Positions 1 to 6,154 of a stretch of DNA of 34,631 nucleotides are shown here, one piece after another; position 1 is the stretch's first letter; the number at the start of each line of letters is the position of its first letter. This DNA is from a virus. Location of the stretch: positions 1 to 34,631 of the IMG/VR virus record IMGVR_UViG_3300000405_000019. One strand, given 5' to 3'. A program made the position numbers and the translations under genes. The notes under the pieces were generated by a model. It was not told the origin of the DNA. It searched no databases and saw only the letters and a program-made list of their open reading frames with translations.

Positions 1-567
1 ATGGCTAGCATCTCTCCTGCAGGAGTCGCGTTCAAACTTGCTAAGAAAGCCGTTGGTGGGATGCATGATGGTGTCAATAACCCACCATTCCCCTCTAGAG
101 AAGGACTGAAAATAGGAAAGTCTCTGGGCATTGGGTTTATTATGGGAATTGCGGAAATCGGACCACAAGCATCCAAGACGGGATCATCAATAGCAAGAAA
201 TGCAGTTTCTGCATTAAGAGAAGGTCTTTCTGACATCTCAGGTATTGGCAACATGAATCTAGATAGTTCCCCTGTAATCACACCCATATTAGATCTTTCA
301 AACGTTAAGAATAAATCTTCAGAAATAAATAGCTTATTTGGGGATCACCCACTATCGGCTAAGACCTCTTACGCATCTGCATCCTCGATAGCACAAGATA
401 CTCAGACTAATCGGGAGTCGGAAGATACACAAACTAAAGACAGTGAAGAGCGAACCTTAGTCTTTAACCAAACCAACAACTCACCAAAGGCTATTAGTCC
501 GGTTGAAACCTACCGAAACACTAAGAGCCAAATTTCACTAGCCAAGGAGGCTCTTAGTACATCATGA
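1..567 (+). CDS. C-terminal part of tail tape measure protein (partial or short)
   Basis: The reading frame is open from the first base, so the true start probably lies before the window and this is the 3' end of a tape-measure gene. The visible 188 residues have the layout common at the C terminus of siphovirus tape measures: a Gly/Ala/Lys-rich amphipathic stretch (about residues 35-80) followed by a PVITPILDLSNV segment (about 91-102) and a Ser/Thr-rich tail. The tape measure sets tail length and is threaded inside the tail tube. The gene overlaps the next by four bases (ATGA), as expected in a tail operon, and the distal tail gene follows directly. The ATG at base 1 could by chance be a real start, giving a small separate protein. 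Family assignment is from pattern recognition, not a search. Confidence 0.5.
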   Translation: MASISPAGVAFKLAKKAVGGMHDGVNNPPFPSREGLKIGKSLGIGFIMGIAEIGPQASKTGSSIARNAVSALREGLSDISGIGNMNLDSSPVITPILDLSNVKNKSSEINSLFGDHPLSAKTSYASASSIAQDTQTNRESEDTQTKDSEERTLVFNQTNNSPKAISPVETYRNTKSQISLAKEALSTS

Positions 568-1379
568 AGTTCACAAGTATTAACCTCGTTGGCTTGACTA
601 CAATTGAATTACCAATAATAGGGGCCAGCATGTCTGATCCCTATATTTTAAAAACGGCCGATGGTCTTGGGCCTCCTGTGGTCGACGTCTCTATATCAAA
701 TACTCTTTTTCAGGGTGGTATTTTTCAGGGAAGTCGACCACAGAACCGAGAAATAACCATGTTGGTCAAAACAAATCCTAACTATAGTATCAACCAAACG
801 TCAGAAGATCTTAGAACTGAACTATACGGTCTGTTAACGCCAGGTCTATCAGAAGAAATTATATTTGAACTTAGAAACAATGGCATTTTGGTTGCAACAA
901 CAAGTGGATATATAAAAAGAATCGAACCAAGTCTGTTTAGTAAAGAACCACAAGTTCAAATCGTTCTAAGTTGTCTTGGGCCATATTTCACAAATATGGA
1001 TGGTATAAATCAAGACCTTGGAACTCTAAGTAAATCAGACCCAATAATTGAAAATGTTGGAACGGCGTCGTCTGGGTTTTATATTAAACTCACATTCACG
1101 TCTCCGGTATCTAGTTGGACAATTTACAATGAAGACCAAAGTAAGAAAATGTTGTTGGAAAAATCTTTTATAACTGGAGAAAGTTTAATTATAGATACTA
1201 GGTCTCGTTACAGAAGAATATACAACATAAAAAGTGGGACAACATACACCATGCTATACGCACTAAGTTCAGACTCAGATTGGCTTAAATTACACGGTGG
1301 GGTAAATACGTTCTCTACCTCGTCTCAAAACTTCAATTGGGATCAAGTTTATTTTAGACCACAATATTGGGGTGTTTAA
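564..1379 (+). CDS. Distal tail protein (Dit-like)
   Basis: A 271-residue protein that I read as the distal tail (Dit) family, which forms the hexameric ring joining the tail tube to the baseplate. Evidence: the N-terminal beta-rich half (YILKTADGLGPPVVDVSIS..., then GSRPQNREITMLVKTNPN) matches the usual opening of siphovirus Dit proteins, the length is typical, and it sits between a tape-measure end and a Gp37-like tail protein, the standard position. A strong Shine-Dalgarno AAGGAGG lies at 544-550 inside the upstream gene, and the ATG overlaps the upstream stop as ATGA, so translation is probably coupled. Composition is AT-rich like the following gene. An alternative name is simply minor tail protein. 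Confidence 0.75.
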   Translation: MKFTSINLVGLTTIELPIIGASMSDPYILKTADGLGPPVVDVSISNTLFQGGIFQGSRPQNREITMLVKTNPNYSINQTSEDLRTELYGLLTPGLSEEIIFELRNNGILVATTSGYIKRIEPSLFSKEPQVQIVLSCLGPYFTNMDGINQDLGTLSKSDPIIENVGTASSGFYIKLTFTSPVSSWTIYNEDQSKKMLLEKSFITGESLIIDTRSRYRRIYNIKSGTTYTMLYALSSDSDWLKLHGGVNTFSTSSQNFNWDQVYFRPQYWGV

Positions 1380-1381
1380 AA

Positions 1382-2581
1382 ATGGATGTTATGAAATTAG
1401 AATTTGACACTTATTTACCCGTGTTGGTAGTGTCTGGATATAGCTCGATGATTTGGACTGAGCGATTTAAGGGCGCAGGGGAATTCGAGATGGTTACCCC
1501 AGACATATTGAAAATGCGAAACCTCATACCGGAAGGTAGTTTAATAACTCTTCTAGAGACCAATGAGGTCATGATCGTTGAAACTTACGACATTAAAAAA
1601 GATGACGACGGAAATGTGTCAGCTGTAATAAAAGGTCGTTCTTTCGATACAATTCTAGAAGATCGAGTTTGGTATTCAAAAGAACCTTCTGGTAAATTTC
1701 GCTATCCAGGACAGGTGATTGGTGGATACACTCGTGATGAAGCCATCTTCGCTTGGATTTGGAATGTTATTTCTAACTCATACTTAAGCTCATCTGGAGA
1801 TATTCTAGTTCATTCTACACCGAACAGCATAGTTGGAGTCTTACCAAATGTCTCCCTCTCAGATGCAACATATAGTACTGGTGGCAGATTCACATATTTC
1901 TTTGAGACTGGAGAAATCTACAGTAGGCTAACAAAGTTTCTAGCAGGGAACAGATTTGGAATTAGGGGTGTTCGACCCAACGACGAACCAACCACATTAA
2001 TATCCTTTGGTAAGTTCGGCGACATCATTAGAAACACGGGCGCAGTAACTAACGATATGCGACTTGAGTTGTACCAGGGGTACGATAGGTCCATAAACCA
2101 ATCGTCAAGAGATCGTGTTATATTTAGCTACGATGCCGGAGACATTGATAACCCCAAATATCTGATTTCGAATAAAAACTTTGCTAATATTATTATTCTA
2201 TCAAGCACAAGAGATACCAGAACCTATTATGGTTCTGGGGACAATGATATTAGAGGTCTTGATAGGCGAGAAAAGTTCATTGACATGGGTGATTTCGGTT
2301 TTGAAGGAACCACTTGGGAAACAATAACACAGTCCGCATATAATGATCTTATGGACGATAGAGGTGCGGAAGAACTCGCTGATCGAAAAAAAACAGTGTT
2401 TATGGAGTTTACGGTTTCGCCAAACGCTAAACATGTATATGGTGTAGATTACTTTCTAGGAGATAGAGTAACTGTCAATGCGGAATACGACTTTCAAGAA
2501 AGAATGTATGTCACAGAATACATTAGAACTGAAGATGAAAGTGGTGACTTTGGATATCCATCATTAAAAGCAAATCTTTAG
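1382..2581 (+). CDS. Tail protein, siphovirus ReqiPepy6 Gp37-like
   Basis: About 399 residues. The N terminus (MKLEFDTYLPVLVVSGYSS then WTERF..GAGEFEM, then an EVMIVETYDI strand and GRSFDTILEDRVW) matches the ReqiPepy6 Gp37-like family, a Tal/gp44-like hub protein at the tail tip of phages of Gram-positive bacteria. It follows the Dit gene by two bases, as normal. I chose the ATG at 1382, just after the upstream TAA and behind a weak GGGGTG, rather than the in-frame ATG at 1367, which lies inside the upstream gene with no ribosome site; 1391 is also possible. Later parts of the protein (region about 150-390) are beta-rich and match the tail-hub fold only in general terms. Confidence 0.75.
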   Translation: MDVMKLEFDTYLPVLVVSGYSSMIWTERFKGAGEFEMVTPDILKMRNLIPEGSLITLLETNEVMIVETYDIKKDDDGNVSAVIKGRSFDTILEDRVWYSKEPSGKFRYPGQVIGGYTRDEAIFAWIWNVISNSYLSSSGDILVHSTPNSIVGVLPNVSLSDATYSTGGRFTYFFETGEIYSRLTKFLAGNRFGIRGVRPNDEPTTLISFGKFGDIIRNTGAVTNDMRLELYQGYDRSINQSSRDRVIFSYDAGDIDNPKYLISNKNFANIIILSSTRDTRTYYGSGDNDIRGLDRREKFIDMGDFGFEGTTWETITQSAYNDLMDDRGAEELADRKKTVFMEFTVSPNAKHVYGVDYFLGDRVTVNAEYDFQERMYVTEYIRTEDESGDFGYPSLKANL

Positions 2582-2610
2582 GTAATGAATGAGGGAGGTG
2601 CTCGTTACCG

Positions 2611-2829
2611 ATGTTGAAGCCTTGGCAATTTAATGTGCTTTTTTTTGTGGGGGTAGGAGGAGCTATCTTCCTTCTAATCGGCCCAGAGTTTGGATTACAA
2701 GTTAGCGAAAACCCAACCGCGTTTGCTGGCGTTGGTACTATTCTAACTTATGTTCTTACTCAGAAAAAAACACTAACAAAAAACGATAGTAAGAAAAAAC
2801 CGAAAAAGAAAGGGGAGAGTGAATCATGA
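2611..2829 (+). CDS. Small two-segment membrane protein, lysis-cassette member
   Basis: A 72-residue protein with two hydrophobic segments (about residues 8-28 and 35-51) and a Lys/Ser-rich, highly basic tail (about 52-72). This hairpin topology with a charged tail resembles small holins or holin partners, but no family is recognised. A good ribosome site GGAGGTG lies at 2594-2600. It overlaps the next gene by four bases, and three genes here run head to tail up to a recognisable holin, which suggests a role in membrane damage or its timing. The function is inference from place and topology. Confidence 0.7.
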   Translation: MLKPWQFNVLFFVGVGGAIFLLIGPEFGLQVSENPTAFAGVGTILTYVLTQKKTLTKNDSKKKPKKKGESES

Positions 2830-3395
2830 ATTTCGATGATCGGCTGTCCTATCTATTAATCGGTTGTCTGATTGGATTCTTTCTAGGGTATGTAATAAGA
2901 CATATTCAAACCATTGAAAAGGAGATAGATGACATTATGGGTAGTCGTAAGTCCGAAACCAAGTCTGGTAACGGGTCATACATAAATAATGTTGCTTTAT
3001 TGATGGTGGTTCTACTTACAACTTTCGCAGCAGTTTCTAGTCAAAAAGCAACCAACGGTTTCGAGAGCACACAAGACCAGCTTGCCAGAACCACAAGTTG
3101 TGACCAGCAATTCCTAACCAAGACTATTTCGACTCTGAATGAAAGAGCAGAATTCACTACTAATCGTGCTGTCGCTAATATTAATCTCCAAAAAGAGCAA
3201 GCACAGTTTCTTAAGGTTGCAGTTCTCGAAGACGTTAAAACATCTACGATTAGAGCTTCGCTAACATCATATTTGAATAGTCTAAATCGTTATGTGGAAG
3301 CGTCGTCAAAGTATTCAACCTCTCGACGAGCTAATCCATACCCAACGACCAGTCAACTTAAAGATTGTATAATTAACAGCAAGGAGATAAAATGA
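2826..3395 (+). CDS. Membrane protein with long external helical domain
   Basis: A 189-residue protein with two predicted membrane segments (about residues 8-26 and 54-72) and a polar, helix-prone C-terminal half of about 115 residues. Two Cys (near residues 92 and 180) could form a disulfide if that part is outside the cell. Not recognised as a named family. It overlaps both neighbours by four bases (ATGA), so it is translated as one unit with the small membrane protein before it and the holin after it. Placement suggests lysis or host-envelope interaction; this is inference. Confidence 0.65.
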   Translation: MNFDDRLSYLLIGCLIGFFLGYVIRHIQTIEKEIDDIMGSRKSETKSGNGSYINNVALLMVVLLTTFAAVSSQKATNGFESTQDQLARTTSCDQQFLTKTISTLNERAEFTTNRAVANINLQKEQAQFLKVAVLEDVKTSTIRASLTSYLNSLNRYVEASSKYSTSRRANPYPTTSQLKDCIINSKEIK

Positions 3396-3775
3396 GTAGC
3401 AACGAACAAGAAGAAGTCAAAAAAGATTATATTTTAAGCAATAAACAATACGACCGTTTGAAGGTTCTTGCTCAACTAATTCTCCCTGGTACAGGTGCTC
3501 TGTATTTTGCACTTGCTGGCATTTGGGGTCTACCAAAAGCTGAAGAAGTCATCGGAACAATTGCTGCTATAGACGTGTTCCTCGGGTTGTTCCTGAGTCG
3601 AGCCTCTTCGTCATATGACACCAGTAGCGGAAAGTACGATGGATTCATTGATGTGGATACAAATGAAGACGGTGAGCCACATGTCGCTACCATGCAACTC
3701 ACCAAGTTAGAAAACCCAAATGACATTGTAAACCTTAAGCAAGTGACATTTAAAGTCAATTCGACTAGACAATAG
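3392..3775 (+). CDS. Holin, r1t-type
   Basis: A 127-residue protein. The block from about residue 20 to 70 (YDRLKVLAQLILPGTGALYF, then WGLPKAEEVIGTIAAIDVF, then GLFL) is the signature of the r1t holin family: two membrane helices (about 24-46 and 52-70) with a short charged turn. Holins form lesions in the cell membrane and time lysis. A strong ribosome site AAGGAGAT precedes the ATG. The tail after residue 75 is longer than in many members and is polar (YDGFIDVDTNEDGEPHV...), perhaps a cytoplasmic regulatory domain. An endolysin gene is not seen nearby, so it probably lies elsewhere in the genome. Confidence 0.8.
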   Translation: MSSNEQEEVKKDYILSNKQYDRLKVLAQLILPGTGALYFALAGIWGLPKAEEVIGTIAAIDVFLGLFLSRASSSYDTSSGKYDGFIDVDTNEDGEPHVATMQLTKLENPNDIVNLKQVTFKVNSTRQ

Positions 3776-3779
3776 TGAG

Positions 3780-3810
3780 TCGCAAGGGTTACATCTCCTA
3801 TAATGAGACC
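3780..3810 (+). promoter_or_regulatory. Minigene promoter 1 (TCGYA-19-TATAAT type)
   Basis: TCGCA at 3780, TTACA in the spacer, TATAAT at 3799-3804 followed by GAGACC. It has the layout of about a dozen other copies in the window: exactly 19 bases from the T of TCG to the first T of TATAAT. No good -35 hexamer precedes it. It lies directly behind the holin stop and in front of the gene at 3829. Confidence 0.75.
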
Positions 3811-3828
3811 GACCACTAAGGAGACTAA

Positions 3829-4113
3829 ATGTTCACCCAGAAGGCCACGTATCACAGTCCCGAACTCCAGAAGAGAATCGATGAAGTGATCCAAGAACTC
3901 GACAAGTATACCGCAGAACAATCCGAGTATGCCACCATCGTCGGTCAGCTAAAAGAGCTATACGCACTTAAGGAATTAGAAAAGCCTGAGTACGTTAGCA
4001 TCAATACGCTGATCGCCGTTGGTGGGAACCTCGCGGGAATTCTGCTGATTGTCGGATTCGAACGATCCAACATCCTCACTTCGAAAGCTCTGAGTCTGTT
4101 GCGAAAGCCCTAG
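3829..4113 (+). CDS. Small protein with C-terminal membrane segment
   Basis: A 94-residue protein: a charged helical N-terminal part (about residues 10-55, many E/Q/K, possible coiled coil) and a hydrophobic segment at about 60-80 ending in FERSNILTSKALSLLRK. The last block (NTLIAVGGNLAGILLIVGFE, TSKAL) has the look of a small phage membrane protein widespread in actinophages, with no known function. It has its own promoter with -10 at 3799 and a ribosome site (AAGGAGA) before the ATG, and ends before a strong terminator, so it is an independent transcription unit. Codons are rich in C-ended forms, unlike the preceding AT-rich genes. Confidence 0.75.
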   Translation: MFTQKATYHSPELQKRIDEVIQELDKYTAEQSEYATIVGQLKELYALKELEKPEYVSINTLIAVGGNLAGILLIVGFERSNILTSKALSLLRKP

Positions 4114-4150
4114 CCGAACCAAGAACCCCAAACAGAAGCTCAAAATGGGA

Positions 4151-4203
4151 GTAGATCGTGTAAGAACGAAATAATAACTCTTACACGGTCTACTACATTT
4201 TGC
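4151..4203 (+). terminator. Intrinsic terminator after 3829-4113
   Basis: A 15-bp stem with one G-T wobble (GTAGATCGTGTAAGA at 4151-4165 with TCTTACACGGTCTAC at 4179-4193), a 13-base loop and then TACATTTTGC. It differs in sequence from the other terminators of the array. Confidence 0.75.
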
Positions 4204-4269
4204 TTAAATTCTACAAGGGTTCTAATTTTTTTGCCTAAATTTCCCGCGGAGGAATTTTCTGACAAACAA

Positions 4270-4302
4270 TCGCAAATTTTACAACCCCTATAATGAGACC
4301 CC
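4270..4302 (+). promoter_or_regulatory. Minigene promoter 2
   Basis: TCGCA at 4270, TTTACA in the spacer, TATAAT at 4289-4294, then GAGACCCCC. Spacing of 19 bases is the same as in the other copies. It serves the gene at 4326. Confidence 0.8.
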
Positions 4303-4325
4303 CAACCATTTACCAAGGAGCAATT

Positions 4326-4538
4326 ATGCACCGCATGGACAAGATCAACCTCAAACTCAACCGAATCAAGAATCACGTTGCACGCCAGAAGGCTGCGTAC
4401 GCTTTTGGTGCTGTCGCCATTGGCGCCATCGCCTTGCAGCAGCGCAACCTCAAGTCGTTCTACGAATTTCTCGAAGAGGAAGGGATTGACCCAATCAAGT
4501 TCACCTGCCCAGAATACTTCGCTGAAATGAACGCCTGA
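4326..4538 (+). CDS. Minigene product, 70 residues, basic with short hydrophobic stretch
   Basis: Not recognised. The product starts MHRMDKINLKLNRIKNH, has an Ala-rich stretch (about residues 24-38, YAFGAVAIGAIAL) that could be a short membrane helix, and ends in a more acidic part with one Cys. I place the start at the ATG at 4326 behind AAGGAG at 4315-4320; an in-frame ATG at 4293 lies in the promoter and would begin before or at the transcription start. Own promoter and own terminator; codon choice is strongly biased to C-ended codons (AAC, ATC, CTC), suggesting high expression. Confidence 0.75.
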   Translation: MHRMDKINLKLNRIKNHVARQKAAYAFGAVAIGAIALQQRNLKSFYEFLEEEGIDPIKFTCPEYFAEMNA

Positions 4539-4546
4539 TCTCAAAG

Positions 4547-4578
4547 CTAAGACACCACAACACGGTGTTTTAGTTTTT
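4547..4578 (+). terminator. Minigene terminator with AACAC loop end
   Basis: Stem CTAAGACACC (4547-4556) with GGTGTTTTAG (4564-4573), loop ACAACAC, then TTTTT. It is preceded by TCTCAAAG, a short phrase repeated before several terminators here. The T-run passes straight into the next promoter. Confidence 0.8.
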
Positions 4579-4581
4579 GTC

Positions 4582-4613
4582 TCGCAAGAAATACAAGTGA
4601 TATAATAGACCCC
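4582..4613 (+). promoter_or_regulatory. Minigene promoter 3
   Basis: TCGCAAGAAATACA starts at 4582 and TATAAT lies at 4601-4606, followed by AGACCCC. The -35 region (TTGTCT) is made from the T-run of the preceding terminator. Confidence 0.8.
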
Positions 4614-4641
4614 TACATCACTCACAATAAGGAAACCCATC

Positions 4642-4905
4642 ATGCCATACGCAATCAAGGTTACCGAAGAAACCATCCCAAACATCAATCGTATTGCTGA
4701 TTCTTGTTCGATGAATCTTGACCATCTTTCAGATGAAGTGGAGTACTATGCCGAAAACGGCGACGTGCTTTACCTCATTAAAGATGGCAAGATTCAAGAC
4801 AACAACATCACGTTCACGACTATGATCGCTGACGATTTCTTCCGTAACTGGAATTTCATTGGTCCAATGAACACCACCGAATTTGCTGAAATCGAAAGAG
4901 TCTGA
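4642..4905 (+). CDS. Minigene product, 87 residues, acidic soluble
   Basis: Not recognised. An acidic, soluble-looking protein (MPYAIKVTEETIPNINRIAD...) with a pattern of short strands and helices (EYYAENGDVLYLIKDGKIQD, DDFFRNWNFIGP) that suggests a compact alpha/beta fold. Ribosome site AAGGAAA before the ATG. It has its own promoter (-10 at 4601) and its own terminator (4906-4941), so it is a complete single-gene transcription unit of the array. Confidence 0.75.
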   Translation: MPYAIKVTEETIPNINRIADSCSMNLDHLSDEVEYYAENGDVLYLIKDGKIQDNNITFTTMIADDFFRNWNFIGPMNTTEFAEIERV

Positions 4906-4941
4906 AAAATATAGAGCCAACTAACAAGGGCTCTGTATTTT
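4906..4941 (+). terminator. Minigene terminator
   Basis: A 13-bp stem with one G-T wobble (AAAATATAGAGCC at 4906-4918 with GGCTCTGTATTTT at 4929-4941), loop ending in AACAAG. The 3' arm supplies the T-rich stretch and leads directly into TTTTGCCTCGCAG, the upstream part of the next promoter. Confidence 0.8.
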
Positions 4942-4944
4942 GCC

Positions 4945-4978
4945 TCGCAGAAAACACACTCCTTATAATGAGACCCCA
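4945..4978 (+). promoter_or_regulatory. Minigene promoter 4
   Basis: TCGCAG at 4945, TATAAT at 4964-4969, then GAGACCCC. Same 19-base spacing as the other copies. It serves the gene at 4993. Confidence 0.8.
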
Positions 4979-4992
4979 ACTAAGGAGACGTC

Positions 4993-5187
4993 ATGTTTAA
5001 GAACAAGACCATCCAGATGAAGCTCGTCAAGACCAACACTCTTGAGGACGACAAGACCATCAACAACTACAACCACTACGAAACCCCGAAGTCCAAGAAC
5101 GTTGTTGTTAGCCTCGCCGCTCTCTACGCAGTCAAGGTTGCTGTCGACACTTCCTCTAAGATCGCACTACACATCGCCACCAAGTAA
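4993..5187 (+). CDS. Minigene product, 64 residues, basic with C-terminal hydrophobic helix
   Basis: Not recognised. A Lys/Asn/Thr-rich N-terminal half (MFKNKTIQMKLVKTN...) and an amphipathic to hydrophobic segment at about residues 38-60 (NVVVSLAALYAVKVAVD). Strong ribosome site TAAGGAG 6-8 bases before the ATG. Codon choice is extreme for C- and G-ended codons (AAG, ACC, ATC, AAC), unlike the tail genes, which suggests high expression. It is a complete unit with promoter at 4945-4978 and terminator at 5198-5229. Confidence 0.8.
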   Translation: MFKNKTIQMKLVKTNTLEDDKTINNYNHYETPKSKNVVVSLAALYAVKVAVDTSSKIALHIATK

Positions 5188-5197
5188 CATCTCAAAA

Positions 5198-5229
5198 CTA
5201 CCAGACCACCAACACGGTCTTTTAGTTTT
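5198..5229 (+). terminator. Minigene terminator with weakened stem
   Basis: CTACCAGACC (5198-5207) against GGTCTTTTAG (5216-5225), 8 of 10 positions paired, loop ACCAACAC, then TTTT. Same family as the other array terminators but with a two-base internal mismatch, so read-through is likely. This matters because the following gene has lost its -10 box. Confidence 0.65.
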
Positions 5230-5263
5230 CGCAAGAAACACAACCCCTACCTAAGGAGATATC

Positions 5264-5467
5264 ATGTTTGTAAAACTCCCATCACTTCCAATCTTGGCCG
5301 CTATTCAAGACTCATCTGACGATGTGTATATTCGTTCCGATGGTCACCAACTTTTTGTTGTTGGCCCCGACGACGTTCTCTACATGTTCATAGTTGAAGA
5401 GAATTTGAATGAGCTATCCGAAGCGCGAGTGAACGAGATTCTACAAAGAGAAATTCTAGCAAGTTGA
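5264..5467 (+). CDS. Minigene product, 67 residues, paralogue of 26093-26290
   Basis: Not recognised as a named family, but clearly related to the minigene at 26093: both have LPSL near the N terminus, then VY, a G-x-x-L strand, a P-x-x-x-L turn and a C-terminal helix with N-E-I or E-E-I-N. The pattern suggests a small alpha/beta fold. Strong ribosome site TAAGGAG. The promoter in front has lost its -10 box by an apparent 14-base deletion (see findings), so this copy may depend on read-through. Its terminator is at 5472-5507. Confidence 0.75.
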   Translation: MFVKLPSLPILAAIQDSSDDVYIRSDGHQLFVVGPDDVLYMFIVEENLNELSEARVNEILQREILAS

Positions 5468-5471
5468 TCTC

Positions 5472-5507
5472 AAAGAGTATAGATCACCAACAAGGTTTAT
5501 ATTCTTT
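5472..5507 (+). terminator. Minigene terminator
   Basis: A 14-bp stem with G-T wobbles (AAAGAGTATAGATC at 5472-5485 with GGTTTATATTCTTT at 5494-5507), loop ACCAACAA. It runs into the next promoter copy at 5512. Confidence 0.75.
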
Positions 5508-5511
5508 GCCT

Positions 5512-5540
5512 TCGCAAGAAACACAACCCTTGTAATGAGA
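5512..5540 (+). promoter_or_regulatory. Promoter copy without an evident gene (1)
   Basis: TCGCAAGAAACACAA at 5512 and TGTAAT at 5531-5536 followed by GAGA, the standard layout. No start codon with a ribosome site follows before the next promoter at 5621, so it is either the remnant of a lost minigene or makes a short RNA. Confidence 0.6.
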
Positions 5541-5620
5541 GATAGACTAAATATTCCGACCCCTGGATAAAGCTTACCCCCAAAAGCCATAATTAGAAAA
5601 CACCTACTCTTATTTTTGCC

Positions 5621-5649
5621 TCGCAAGAAATACAACCCTTGTAGTGAGA
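5621..5649 (+). promoter_or_regulatory. Promoter copy in front of tRNA-like sequence (2)
   Basis: TCGCAAGAAATACAA at 5621 and TGTAGT at 5640-5645 followed by GAGA; TTTTTGCC precedes it. The -10 is weaker than TATAAT. The transcript would begin a few bases before the tRNA-like sequence at 5656-5708. Confidence 0.6.
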
Positions 5650-5655
5650 AGAGAC

Positions 5656-5708
5656 GCCTTACCGCGTTCTGAGACACGAATGTGTAGGTTCGAATCCTAC
5701 CCAGAGTA
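5656..5708 (+). pseudogene. tRNA 3'-half fragment (T arm plus acceptor 3' strand)
   Basis: GTAGG-TTCGAAT-CCTAC at 5684-5700 is a perfect T arm, followed by CCAGAGT and A, the usual 7+1 acceptor 3' strand. Upstream, CGCGTTCTGAGACACG looks like a damaged anticodon arm (perhaps CTG, Gln). No partner ACTCTGG is found at the right distance upstream and no D arm is seen, so the 5' half is missing. It could be a decayed phage tRNA gene or an attachment-site core matching the 3' half of a host tRNA gene; no integrase gene is in this window. Confidence 0.5.
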
Positions 5709-5737
5709 ATAGCACGGACCAAACAGCTATTTAACGC

Positions 5738-5780
5738 GTCAGCTTTCGTTGGGCTGACTACCTCTTCTTATATTTTTTGG
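5738..5780 (+). terminator. Possible terminator before 5811
   Basis: GTCAGC (5738-5743) pairs with GCTGAC (5753-5758) across a 9-base loop, followed within 15 bases by TATTTTTT. The stem is short, so confidence is modest. Confidence 0.4.
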
Positions 5781-5810
5781 CTTTTTGAAACCTATAGAAA
5801 GGAGACCCCT

Positions 5811-5921
5811 ATGCGAAAATACGGACTTTTTAGTTTTGTTTTTGATGTCGCTATGTTTTGGGTCACATGTGGCCTGTGGCTTATTTGGATCTTTGTTCGG
5901 GAAGTTCGAGGTAAACGATGA
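5811..5921 (+). CDS. 36-residue single-span membrane peptide
   Basis: A very short gene: MRKYGLFSFVFDV at the start, then a hydrophobic core (AMFWVTCGLWLIWIFV) and a basic end (REVRGKR), a classic single membrane helix with the positive end inside. The ribosome site AAGGAGA precedes the ATG at good spacing, and the stop overlaps the next start as ATGA at 5918-5921. Overlap plus ribosome site make it credible in spite of its length. Function unknown. Confidence 0.65.
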   Translation: MRKYGLFSFVFDVAMFWVTCGLWLIWIFVREVRGKR

Positions 5922-6154
5922 ATGATATTTTAGCTCAGTTTACCTTGTACGCTGGAGCAGTGTTTGGCGTTGCTTTCCTTATCGCGCTAACTTGGTTAGT
6001 GTTCTCGATTATCAAAGATATTTTGGAAGAGAACAAAAAGCCTAAGGTCGCACCGCCATGGTACCCAGTGAATAAAAGAGACGAAGAGTACGAAAAAGAC
6101 CATCCACAAATGGTTTACGATTACAAAAAGGAGGCGCCAAATGACTTTACATGA
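5918..6154 (+). CDS. 78-residue single-span membrane protein
   Basis: One hydrophobic segment at about residues 8-33 (LYAGAVFGVAFLIALTWLVF...) and a charged cytoplasmic tail with a PPWYP motif. Not recognised. It is translationally coupled to the 36-residue peptide before it (ATGA) and overlaps the following DUF6353-like gene by 14 bases; the ribosome site of that gene (AAGGAGG) lies inside its end. The three genes 5811-6908 thus form one membrane-protein operon. Confidence 0.75.
   Translation: MNDILAQFTLYAGAVFGVAFLIALTWLVFSIIKDILEENKKPKVAPPWYPVNKRDEEYEKDHPQMVYDYKKEAPNDFT

Larger units (their letters stand above)
5541..5810 (+). other. Gene-poor gap in first minigene array
   Basis: The 343 bases between the genes at 5264-5467 and 5811-5921 hold one terminator, two promoter copies (5512, 5621), a tRNA-like 3' half (about 5656-5708) and a hairpin followed by a T-rich stretch at 5738-5780. 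No open frame here has a ribosome site. It looks like decayed minigene units rather than a coding region. Confidence 0.6.

Noticed and set aside
4140-4688. 182-codon frame on the - strand
   Set aside because: It runs antisense over a terminator, two array promoters and a minigene with clear control signals; its product has no domain and no ribosome site. Treated as a shadow.
5606-5708. Full tRNA using ACTCT at 5606 as 5' acceptor strand
   Set aside because: Only five of seven acceptor pairs form, total length would be about 103 bases, and no D arm is present; the pairing is probably chance.
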